Position numbers and translations under genes: made by a program. The notes under the pieces are model-generated. The model worked only from the letters and a program-made list of their open reading frames with translations, ran no database searches and had not been told where the DNA came from. From the NCBI GenBank assembly GCA_964503145.1, contig CAZCYV010000006.1, positions 134,018 to 198,017 on the forward strand: a stretch of 64,000 nucleotides of DNA, given 5' to 3'. Position 1 is the first letter of the stretch. Each line of letters opens with the position of its first letter. Positions 25,995 to 35,628 of the stretch are shown here, piece by piece. This DNA is from RBG-16-57-11 sp964503145 (GTDB lineage: Bacteria > Chloroflexota > Anaerolineae > Anaerolineales > UBA4823).

Positions 25995-27035
25995 TCATAC
26001 CCGAACCTGATCATATTGGCGGATGAATTCCTCCGCTTTGAGCACCAGATCGCGGTTGCCGATGAACAGCGGGGTGCGCTGGTGCAAATGGTCGGGCTTG
26101 ATATCGAGAATGTTGCGCTGCCCATCCGAAGCGTAGCCGCCCGCCTGCTCCGCCAGGAAGGCCAGCGGCGCGGCTTCGTAGGCCAGGCGCAGCTTTCCCT
26201 GGGGCTTTTTGGGGTCCTTGAAATCTGCTGGATAATAGAAGACCCCACCCGCCAGCAAATTGCGGTGAAAGTCAGCGACCAGCGAGCCGACATAGCGCAA
26301 TGACAGCGCCTTGATCTGCCCGTCCAGCCCCTGCAGGTAATCCGTATAGCGCTTGACGCCTTCGCTCCAATACAAGCGATAACCCAGGTTGACGCTGAAA
26401 TAGGTGGGCGTTTTGGGGATGGTGATCTTGTAATGGGAGAGCAGAAACTCGCCCACCGTGGGGTCCAGGGTGAAACCATGCACGCCCTGGCCGCTGGAAT
26501 ACACCAGCATGGTGCTGGAGCCATAGATGATGTAACCTGCCGCCACCAGGTTGCGCCCCGGCTGCAGGCAGTCTTCCAAAGTGCCCGGCCCGCTTTCGCT
26601 GATCCGGCGATAGATCGAGAAGATCGTCCCGACCGGGATGTTGTAATCGATGTTCGATGAACCATCCAGCGGATCGACCAGCAACACATATTTTCCGGCC
26701 GGGTATTTATCGGGAATCGGCAGCGGCTGCTCGTTCTCCTCAGAAGCCAGGATTGCCAGCCGCCCGGTATGATCGTTGAGGCGATAGATGGTCAAATCGG
26801 CGAAACGGTCCAGCTTCTGCACCACTTCGCCCTGCACGTTGACCTCCTCGGTGCGCCCCAAAATCTCCGCCAGGCCGGCGCGGGTGGTACGGCTGGCGAT
26901 CACCTTGCCTGCAAGGGCAATATCGTAAAGCAACTGCGTCAGCACGCCGGTCGCTTCGGGGAATTGTCGCTGCTCTTCGAGAATGTGGCGTTCGATGGTG
27001 GTAATTTGGGCAGGGTCTTCGGATTTAGGGTACAT
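25995..27035 (-). CDS. fbp: Class 1 fructose-1,6-bisphosphatase
   Basis: The 346-residue enzyme carries the metal-binding signature VDPLDGSSNIDYNIPVGTIF and the upstream LAILASEENE glutamate pair of class I FBPases, with the sugar-phosphate site LRLAYEAAPLAFLAEQAGG near the C-terminus. It hydrolyses fructose 1,6-bisphosphate in gluconeogenesis or the Calvin cycle. The ATG at 27035 follows GAGGAGG by 6 nt; an upstream TTG in frame overlaps the ribosome site and is unlikely. It fits with ppdK (44340-47108), which also serves the gluconeogenic direction. The N-terminal KLDRF segment is intact. Confidence 0.95.
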   Translation of the reverse strand: MYPKSEDPAQITTIERHILEEQRQFPEATGVLTQLLYDIALAGKVIASRTTRAGLAEILGRTEEVNVQGEVVQKLDRFADLTIYRLNDHTGRLAILASEENEQPLPIPDKYPAGKYVLLVDPLDGSSNIDYNIPVGTIFSIYRRISESGPGTLEDCLQPGRNLVAAGYIIYGSSTMLVYSSGQGVHGFTLDPTVGEFLLSHYKITIPKTPTYFSVNLGYRLYWSEGVKRYTDYLQGLDGQIKALSLRYVGSLVADFHRNLLAGGVFYYPADFKDPKKPQGKLRLAYEAAPLAFLAEQAGGYASDGQRNILDIKPDHLHQRTPLFIGNRDLVLKAEEFIRQYDQVRV

Positions 27036-27158
27036 GCATATCCTCCTCAAGTTTTGTCCTGATCAAGAGCCGATTCGAAAGCCAGGGCGCCATTGGGATT
27101 ACCGCCCGATGTCGGTTTCACGCCGCGCAACCTGTGCATGATGATAAGCCTATACAGA

Positions 27159-28151
27159 TTATACAGGAATATGCGGCAGAACATCAGATGAACAGGGCTG
27201 CCCCAGAATCCAGCCCTCCACTTTGTGCAAGCGCCGATCCGCAGGCTCGTCCAGGGGCTGCAGGCCCAGGATCAGGTTGAGCATGCCCAACAACCCAACG
27301 GTCGCATCGAAGAGATCCTCTCCATTCGGCTTTGGGCCGAAACCGTCCAACAAGGCGTGGCGCAGAGGCGGTTCCAGCGCCACCCCTGCCTTTTCCGACC
27401 ATGCCAGCAGTTGCGCAGCTTTGTCCCGGCGAGCGACCTGAGAGCGCTTGCCGCCCAAGGCCGGGGAAAATTTGATCCCCAAATGGGTGTAATACTCTGC
27501 CGGGTAGGTCTCTGCCAGGACAGTGGCGCCGGGCAGCAGCAGATCGGAGAAGCGCCCGGAGAAAGGCCAGACCGCCACGGAAGCGCCTGTCTGCGCCTGC
27601 CGCAAGGCCGGCGCAAGCACCTGTGTCCAGCCCGAAATCGCCGCCTTGCCCACCTGCTGGCCGCCCAGAGTCCAGAAGAGCGGCGCAGCCGCGCGCCGCC
27701 CCGGGCGGGCGCGCTCGCACTCCCGGCGCAGGTCATCCATGCGGTGGAATCCCAGGGCGTCCAGCAAATGGCTCTGGCGGGCGGCGCCGGGGCGCGCCGG
27801 ATAAAAGGGGCGGCGCAGGTGAATTTCATCCGGCTGCGCCGCAACGCGGTAGAAGTCGCTCCACTCGCCCTCGCCAAGCTCAGGCAGGGTGGACATGAAA
27901 TCGTCGATCGCCGCGCGCCGGGCGTATGCAGCGGGCAGCCCGATCGGGAAATCGAAGCCCAGCAACAGGATCCCATTCGGCTCCATTTTCCGGCGCAGAC
28001 GCTCCAGCAACCGCTCCGGCTCGCCAACCGGCTCGGCCAGACGGGCGAGATAGGAACCGTCTGGCTGAAGCGCAGCCTCGGACATCCAGCGCTTGCCTGG
28101 GCTGGCGCTCCAATCGGCATGGACGATCAGGGATGGGCGTGGGGAGATCAA
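27159..28151 (-). CDS. Uncharacterised protein, possibly DUF429-like RNase H fold
   Basis: The 330-residue protein starts with a hydrophobic beta strand running into HADWSAS and has LLLGFDFPIGLPAAYARR, VLAETYPAEYYTHLG and a C-terminal DGFGPKPNGEDLFDATVGLL, a layout like DUF429 predicted nucleases (acidic residues after strand 1 and in the last helix). The start is a TTG with a weak ribosome site; no better start is visible. It follows the AlkZ-related gene by 24 nt, so the two form a unit. Substrate and activity are unknown. Confidence 0.7.
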   Translation of the reverse strand: MISPRPSLIVHADWSASPGKRWMSEAALQPDGSYLARLAEPVGEPERLLERLRRKMEPNGILLLGFDFPIGLPAAYARRAAIDDFMSTLPELGEGEWSDFYRVAAQPDEIHLRRPFYPARPGAARQSHLLDALGFHRMDDLRRECERARPGRRAAAPLFWTLGGQQVGKAAISGWTQVLAPALRQAQTGASVAVWPFSGRFSDLLLPGATVLAETYPAEYYTHLGIKFSPALGGKRSQVARRDKAAQLLAWSEKAGVALEPPLRHALLDGFGPKPNGEDLFDATVGLLGMLNLILGLQPLDEPADRRLHKVEGWILGQPCSSDVLPHIPV

Positions 28152-28175
28152 GGGTTGGTCGCCGCGGGCTGATTT

Positions 28176-29036
28176 CTATCCGCTAAGCTCGGGCAGCGCC
28201 AGATATTCGCCCGGTTGACCTTCTAGCTGGCAACCCGCCGCCAGCCGTCCTGCGTCAACCAGCGCCTGGATGGCCCTTTCGGCGTCTGCCGGCCGCCAGC
28301 CGAAAAGCTTTATCACCTCGCGCAGTTGAGCAGCGCCCAGCGAGCGAAAGTAAGCCTCGGCCAGCTTCTGGCGCGCTTCCCCTTCTTGGATGGCGTGCGC
28401 CCGCTCTAGGAGATCCGGGTAATGGCGAGCGACGATGTCGTAAGCAAAGGCATAATGCCAGGCGCCGGATTGGGTGACGCCGACCGGCAGGATCTTGAAA
28501 TCGGCTTGTAAATCGGCCAGGGCGCGCTCGAAACGGCTTTCGCTTCCTGGGCTGCTCATTCGCGTGGCCCGGCGCAGTTCCACGGTGTCCAGACGTCCCT
28601 GATCCAGGAGCGCCTCATAGATGGCTTTGGCCTCCGAGGTCAGGCGCCCCTGTTCGTATTGCGTCAGGTAGTCTTCCTCATAGGAGCCATAATTCTCGGA
28701 CAGGGCATAGAAATAGGGCAGCAGGTCGAAGGAAATCATCGTGGCCTTCTTGCGCAAGACCTTGGCGTAATACCAGGCGTCGCCGCCCAACAGCGCATCT
28801 TTCCACCCCCAGGTGACATGACCCGGGTCGTCATGCGCTTCAGCGACCGGTCGGTCGCCGGCGACCGCGGTCCACAGGCTGGGCAGGGCGACGCCCGTAA
28901 TCGGCCAGAAGTAAATGAAACCCCGCTCCTGGACAAAGCGGATGGCTTCCTCTTGCGAGCGCAGCCGCAGATCTGGGCGTCGTCGGAAAGTGTATGCCTG
29001 ATAATCTCTCAGTCGTTCGATCGGGATCAGGGGCAT
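28176..29036 (-). CDS. AlkZ-related winged-helix protein (HTH_42)
   Basis: The 286-residue protein shows the YcaQ/AlkZ-type pattern of tandem winged helices: an N-terminal LRDYQAYTFRRRPDLRL, a RGFIYFWPITGVALPSLW segment and a C-terminal AQLREVIKLFGWRPADAERA helix-turn-helix. The QxQ motif needed for crosslink glycosylase activity in AlkZ was not seen, so it may be a non-catalytic relative. It is the first gene of a two-gene minus-strand unit. Confidence 0.75.
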   Translation of the reverse strand: MPLIPIERLRDYQAYTFRRRPDLRLRSQEEAIRFVQERGFIYFWPITGVALPSLWTAVAGDRPVAEAHDDPGHVTWGWKDALLGGDAWYYAKVLRKKATMISFDLLPYFYALSENYGSYEEDYLTQYEQGRLTSEAKAIYEALLDQGRLDTVELRRATRMSSPGSESRFERALADLQADFKILPVGVTQSGAWHYAFAYDIVARHYPDLLERAHAIQEGEARQKLAEAYFRSLGAAQLREVIKLFGWRPADAERAIQALVDAGRLAAGCQLEGQPGEYLALPELSG

Positions 29037-29275
29037 GACTCAAGGCTCGCTCGAAGGGTCTGGTAGAGCGAATTATACCCCCCGTTGATCGAGGTCGCAA
29101 AAGCCGCCCTAAGCCCTCCCCGTGATTGATCCACGGCGGTCGGGGGTGATCTAAAAATCACCCTCCTGGTTATCCGGAAATAGCCCGTATGCCAGGAATG
29201 CGGTTGATGACAACAACGACCACATTTGGTAAATTCAGGGCTTGAGAATTCAGTGATGTCAGGGAATATCAGATA

Positions 29276-30757
29276 GTGTCCGCTGCCGATCCGAGCAAGT
29301 CCCGCCGCGTTTTGATCGCCTCCAGCCATTCGCTTTTTGGCCAGGGGCTGCGCAACCTCTTGCAGGCGCGCAAAGAGGCCGGGGTGGAGATCGTGGGGAT
29401 GGTCTCTAACCTGGACGAGGCGCTACAGGCGCTCGACCGCCTGGACCCCGATCTGATCATCGTCGATTACGACGACGAGAAGCTCAACCGAGACGAGTTT
29501 CTGGCGCGATTCGTCGAAGGGGAGAAAAAGCTGCGCGTCGTCCTGCTCTCCCTGCAAAGCGCCCAGGAGGCCATCGTTTACGACCGTCGTACGATGGCGG
29601 CTCATCAGATCGACGACTGGCTCGAAGACTGGACTTATACCGATGAAAGCTCCAAGTCGGGCATCAAAAGAAAAGTGGAGCCGAACAACGTTACCAGGAG
29701 AAGCCTTATGAAAAATCGCCTGCGACAAGCGACGCACTTGATCATTGCCGGTATTTTGGTGATCGTCGTGACTGCCTTGTTGATCTTCAGCATGGACTAT
29801 GTTCGTATCTTGCCCCTGGCGGCCAGCGAACAGGCCAGGCCGATCGACCAACTCTTCCGTCTGGAGCTGATGGTGATCGCCTTCCTGTTCTCCCTGATCG
29901 TGGTGTTCATGGTGTATAGCATCTTCGTCTTCCGCCGCAAGCGCGGCGACGCCACCGATGCGGCGCACATCGAGGGCAGCACCAAGCTGGAGGTCGCCTG
30001 GACGGTTGCGCCGCTGGCCACCGTGATGGTGTTCGCCTATTTGGGCGGCAACGCCCTGGCCGCCACGTTGGCGCCAGCGCCCAGGCCTCTGCGGGTCGAA
30101 GTGATCGGCAAACAATGGGCCTGGAGCTTCGTTTACCCGGATTACGGGGTGATCTCCGATAAGCTCTACCTGCCCGAGGATAAGCAGACCGTCCTCCTGC
30201 TCCGTTCAGAAGATGTGATCCATTCCTTCTGGGTGCCCGAGTTTCGCGTCAAGCAGGATGCGCTGCCGGGAGGCGAGGACTTCGTGCGCGAGCTGCGCAT
30301 CACGCCCACCGAGCAGGGGGAGTACAAAGTGCGTTGCGCTGAATTGTGCGGTCTGCAACACACGTATATGGAGTCCCCTGTCATCGTGCTCGGCCAGGCA
30401 GATTTCGATTCCTGGCTCAACAAGGCGGCCGGCATCTCGGATGACCCGGTGGTGCGGGGCGAGAAATGGGCGGCGAACTTCGGCTGCCGCTCCTGCCACA
30501 GCGTCGATGGCACCAAGATCGTCGGGCCAAGCTGGACCGAACTCTGCGATGGCACGGAAGTGCTGGCAGACGGCTCCACGGTCACTGTGGATGACGAGTA
30601 CATCCGCGAGTCGATCTTGAACCCCAACGCCAAGATCGTTCAGGGCTACCCCGCCGGCGTGATGCCAGCGCAATTCATCGACCCGATCACGAAGCGGCCA
30701 ATCTCCGACGAGCAGATTGCCGACCTCATCGCCTACGCGCGTTCGATCTGTAAGTAG
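29276..30757 (+). CDS. coxB: Cytochrome c oxidase subunit II (caa3) with an in-frame N-terminal pseudo-receiver domain
   Basis: The open frame of 493 residues has two parts with no stop between them. Residues 1-120 resemble a CheY-type receiver: VLIASSHSLFGQGLRNLL, then DLIIVDYDDEKL with the phospho-acceptor Asp. The acidic pair after strand 1 is replaced by SS, so it is degenerate. From M145 (nt 29708, preceded by AGGAG) comes a standard CoxB: three hydrophobic segments, His in DVIHSFWVPEF, CuA site CAELCGLQHTYM and a C-terminal cytochrome c with CRSCH and VMPAQF. Three N-terminal helices would put the receiver in the cytoplasm. It heads the oxidase operon. A separate shorter CoxB from the internal start is also possible. 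Confidence 0.85.
   Translation: MSAADPSKSRRVLIASSHSLFGQGLRNLLQARKEAGVEIVGMVSNLDEALQALDRLDPDLIIVDYDDEKLNRDEFLARFVEGEKKLRVVLLSLQSAQEAIVYDRRTMAAHQIDDWLEDWTYTDESSKSGIKRKVEPNNVTRRSLMKNRLRQATHLIIAGILVIVVTALLIFSMDYVRILPLAASEQARPIDQLFRLELMVIAFLFSLIVVFMVYSIFVFRRKRGDATDAAHIEGSTKLEVAWTVAPLATVMVFAYLGGNALAATLAPAPRPLRVEVIGKQWAWSFVYPDYGVISDKLYLPEDKQTVLLLRSEDVIHSFWVPEFRVKQDALPGGEDFVRELRITPTEQGEYKVRCAELCGLQHTYMESPVIVLGQADFDSWLNKAAGISDDPVVRGEKWAANFGCRSCHSVDGTKIVGPSWTELCDGTEVLADGSTVTVDDEYIRESILNPNAKIVQGYPAGVMPAQFIDPITKRPISDEQIADLIAYARSICK
29696..29710 (+). promoter_or_regulatory. Internal ribosome site and ATG for a conventional CoxB
   Basis: AGGAG (29696-29700) sits 7 nt before ATG 29708, in frame with the upstream receiver domain. 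It would produce a 349-residue CoxB of normal length. Confidence 0.7.
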
Positions 30758-30784
30758 CCAGCGAGCGACATTCTGGAGGATGGT

Positions 30785-32737
<1,953 letters not shown>

Positions 32738-32794
32738 TCATTCAGCCTGGCCGCATCGCAATCATCAGACCGGTCAGGCAAAGGAGTACAGACG

Positions 32795-33013
32795 ATGGAA
32801 CTTGAAGAGAAGAAAAAGATGGCTTATCGCATCGGCGACACGGTGCTGGTCTTGTTGGTAGCACTGACCGCAGGCGAGTACTTCATCGGCAAATACGCCC
32901 CCTACTGGTGGGCGCCGCTGCTGGCGATTGCCACGCTGAAGGCCTTTTTTGTGGTGCGCGACTTTATGCACATCGGGCGCGTCTTCGCCGGAGAGGAAGA
33001 GGAGGTTCATTAA
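32795..33013 (+). CDS. Small caa3-type oxidase subunit (subunit IV-like)
   Basis: The 72-residue product has two transmembrane helices (about 12-32 and 36-57) and an acidic C-terminus. The ATG at 32795 follows AAGGAG. Its stop codon overlaps the ATG of subunit III (TAATG). It matches the size and layout of prokaryotic cytochrome c oxidase subunit IV. Confidence 0.82.
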   Translation: MELEEKKKMAYRIGDTVLVLLVALTAGEYFIGKYAPYWWAPLLAIATLKAFFVVRDFMHIGRVFAGEEEEVH

Positions 33014-33591
33014 TGACCACAGGCGCAGTATCCCTCGCAGATTATCGGCGGCGGACGTTCACCAACCGCCTTGGTTTGTGGCTGTTCATCGTATCCGATG
33101 CCTTCGTCTTCGCCGGGCTGTTTGTCGCTCGTTTCTATCTGTACGGCGGCCAGTTCCGCCCAGAATTGAGCCAGGAAGTCGGCCTGTTCGTCACCGCGAT
33201 CCTGGGCGTCAGCAGCTACTTCGCCTATCGCGGCGAGGTGTCGATGAAGTTCGGCGACACCAAAGCCTATTTCCGCAACACGCTGATCACCATGGTTTTA
33301 GGCGCGCTGTTCCTGATCGGCGTGGTGGGCGTCGAATGGCAAATCGCCCCGTTCGGCCCCGATCACGACGCCCTGTGGTCGCTCTTTTACACCATGACCG
33401 GCTTCCACGCTTTCCATGTGCTGACCGGCGTGATCTTCCTGGGCCTCGTCTATCGCAACGCGCGCAAAGGGTTGTACACCGCCGAGCGCCACTGGCCGGT
33501 GGAAGCCGCGGCGATCTACTGGCACTTCGTCGATGTGGTTTGGTTCTTCTTCTACGCTGCGCTGTACCTGATCGGCGTCCCGCCCCTGTAA
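33013..33591 (+). CDS. ctaE: Cytochrome c oxidase subunit III
   Basis: The 192-residue protein has five hydrophobic segments and conserved subunit III patterns: TNRLGLWLFIVSDAFVFAGL, FHAFHVLTGVIFL and IYWHFVDVVWFFFYAALYL. It starts at the ATG overlapping the preceding stop. It is shorter than mitochondrial subunit III, as is usual for bacterial versions that lack the first two helices. Third core subunit of the oxidase. Confidence 0.93.
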   Translation: MTTGAVSLADYRRRTFTNRLGLWLFIVSDAFVFAGLFVARFYLYGGQFRPELSQEVGLFVTAILGVSSYFAYRGEVSMKFGDTKAYFRNTLITMVLGALFLIGVVGVEWQIAPFGPDHDALWSLFYTMTGFHAFHVLTGVIFLGLVYRNARKGLYTAERHWPVEAAAIYWHFVDVVWFFFYAALYLIGVPPL

Positions 33592-33670
33592 TCTTTCGCA
33601 TCCCTGCGCCTGGCTGCGGGCGATGACGCCGCAGCCAGGCGCTCGAGTGGTCATTCAGCAAAAAAGATCC

Positions 33671-34276
33671 ATGAACAAAATCTGGTTGCTAACGACTGGG
33701 GCGCTCATTGGGCTGGCGTTGACGCTGGCCATTGGCTGGTATTTCCTGGAGCAGAACAGCCGCTATCACGGCGCGGTCATCGAGCCGCCGGCCCCGGCGG
33801 CCGATTTCACGCTGATCGACCAAAATGGCAACCCCTTCCGTTTGAGCGATCAAAAAGGGAAAATCAAACTGATCTTCTTCGGCTATACCCACTGCCCGGA
33901 TGTCTGCCCGATCACCCTGTCCGAGTTCAAAAAGATCAAGGCCCTGCTGGGAAACAAAGCCGATCAGGTGCAATTCATTTACATCACCGTGGATCCGGAG
34001 CGCGACACGGCTGAGCGCATCCGGGCCTTCTTGAGCAATTTCGATCCCGCCTTCATCGGGCTGACCAGCGACCGCTCGACCCTGGAGGCGGTCTGGAAAG
34101 CCTACGGCGTTTATCAGCAAAAGCAAGAAACCAGCAGCGCCATCGGCTATTTGGTGGATCATTCGACCCGCACTTATCTGATCGACTCACAAAATTACTG
34201 GCGGATCAACTATCCGTATGGCATGGAGCCCCAAAAAATTGCTCAAGACCTTCAAAAGATGCTGAGAGAAAAGTGA
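33671..34276 (+). CDS. sco: SCO1/SenC copper chaperone for CuA assembly
   Basis: The 201-residue protein has one N-terminal membrane anchor and a thioredoxin-like SCO domain with CPDVCP and a His later in VDHSTRTYLID, the residues that bind Cu. The first domain strand is ADFTLIDQNGNPFRLSDQKG. It lies directly in the oxidase operon and should deliver copper or reduce the CuA cysteines of CoxB. The ATG at 33671 removes an upstream stretch that starts inside the preceding intergenic region. Confidence 0.93.
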   Translation: MNKIWLLTTGALIGLALTLAIGWYFLEQNSRYHGAVIEPPAPAADFTLIDQNGNPFRLSDQKGKIKLIFFGYTHCPDVCPITLSEFKKIKALLGNKADQVQFIYITVDPERDTAERIRAFLSNFDPAFIGLTSDRSTLEAVWKAYGVYQQKQETSSAIGYLVDHSTRTYLIDSQNYWRINYPYGMEPQKIAQDLQKMLREK

Positions 34277-34285
34277 TCGTTCGCC

Positions 34286-34804
34286 ATGAAGTTTTCTGAC
34301 CTGCGACCCTACCTGATCCGGCTGGCAATCGTCGGCCTCATCTCCCTGGTCTTTGCTTTGGTCTTCAATGAAGTGACCTATTTGCTGTCCAAAGACCCGG
34401 CCGATCGCGCCCCAAAGACCATTACCCTGGTGATCCCGGCGGGGACAGCCGCCCGGATCGAATCCGGAAACGAGATACGCATCTTCCCCGACGAAATCAC
34501 CTTCGTGGCAGGGGACATCCTGGAAGTGGTGAACGAAGACAGCGAACCCCACCAGTTAGGGCCGGTGTTCGTCCCCCCCGGCGCGACGGGCAGCATGGCC
34601 TTGAACCAGGTCGAGAAGATGTCGGTGAGTTGCACCTTCCAGAGCAGCCGCTATTTAGGATTGGACATCCGCCCGGCGACCACGCTGGTCACGCGCATCG
34701 CAGGGCTGTTCATCACCGCGCCGACGCTGGCCGCGCTGCTATTCCTTTACAGCCTGGCCGCCTATCCGATCAAGCCGGTCGATCCGCCGACGCAAGCCGT
34801 ATGA
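34286..34804 (+). CDS. Membrane-anchored cupredoxin-like protein in the oxidase operon
   Basis: The 172-residue protein has an N-terminal helix (about 11-32), a beta-rich middle and a second helix near residues 138-160. The middle contains FPDEITFVAGDILEVVNED, then SEPHQLGPVFVPPG and MSVSCTF, placing a His and a Cys where type 1 copper ligands would be; the expected second His and Met are not clear. It begins 9 nt after sco and overlaps surf1 by ATGA, so it is very likely an assembly factor or electron carrier of this oxidase. Not a characterised family that I recognise. Confidence 0.7.
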   Translation: MKFSDLRPYLIRLAIVGLISLVFALVFNEVTYLLSKDPADRAPKTITLVIPAGTAARIESGNEIRIFPDEITFVAGDILEVVNEDSEPHQLGPVFVPPGATGSMALNQVEKMSVSCTFQSSRYLGLDIRPATTLVTRIAGLFITAPTLAALLFLYSLAAYPIKPVDPPTQAV

Positions 34805-35586
34805 ACCTTTTGTTGCGCATGTTTAGCCGTCGCTGGCTGTTAGCGACGTTCCTGGTGATCGCCGGCGTGGCGCTATGTGTGCGGCTGGGCATCTGGCAGC
34901 TCGATCGCCTGGAACAGCGCCGGGCGTTCAACGCCCGCGTCCAGGCGCAGATCGATCAGCCCCCGCTGTTGCTGGCCGGCGAGGCCCTGAACGAGGACCT
35001 CTACAACATGGAATACCGCCAGGTGAAGGTGCGCGGAAGCTACGATTTCAGCCATGAGGTCGCCATCATCAACCAGTCTTATGGCAACGAATGGGGCGCC
35101 CACCTGCTCACCCCGCTGATCATCGCCGAGACCGGCCAGGCGGTGCTGGTGGATCGCGGCTGGATTCCGCACCAGGATTACCAGAGCGGCGACTGGGCGA
35201 AATTCGCCGAGCCGGGCGTGGTCGAAATCACGGGCGTCTTGCGGCGTCCGCAAGTCAAGGCCGAAATCGGCGGGCGCACCGATCCAACCCCGGCGCCCGG
35301 CGAAGCGCAGCGCAAGGCATGGAACTTTGTCAACATCGAGCAGATCGGCAAGCAGGTGGACTACCCGCTCTTGGGAGTCTATATCCAGCAGGCGCCGCAG
35401 GCGAGCTGGACGCGCCTGCCCTACCGCACGCAGCCAGAGATCGAGATCAGCGAAGGCCCGCACCTGGGCTACGCTTTGCAATGGTTCACCTTCGCCGCCT
35501 TGCTGGGGATCGGTTACCCGTTCTTCATCCGCCGTCAGGAAAATCGCACGGCGCAGATGCAGCGCCAGGCGCTGGTTTACGATTGA
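34801..35586 (+). CDS. SURF1-family oxidase assembly protein
   Basis: The 261-residue protein has a helix at each end and the SURF1 pattern between them: LGIWQLDRLEQRRAF at the first helix exit, VLVDRGWIPHQDY, and a C-terminal YALQWFTFAALLGIGY. SURF1 helps insert heme A into subunit I. The start overlaps the preceding stop (ATGA) and the stop is followed almost at once by the CtaA-CtaB gene. Confidence 0.93.
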   Translation: MNLLLRMFSRRWLLATFLVIAGVALCVRLGIWQLDRLEQRRAFNARVQAQIDQPPLLLAGEALNEDLYNMEYRQVKVRGSYDFSHEVAIINQSYGNEWGAHLLTPLIIAETGQAVLVDRGWIPHQDYQSGDWAKFAEPGVVEITGVLRRPQVKAEIGGRTDPTPAPGEAQRKAWNFVNIEQIGKQVDYPLLGVYIQQAPQASWTRLPYRTQPEIEISEGPHLGYALQWFTFAALLGIGYPFFIRRQENRTAQMQRQALVYD

Positions 35587-35628
35587 ATGACCGACAGGAA
35601 CTTAGCTCATAAACACCAGGAGTATCGC

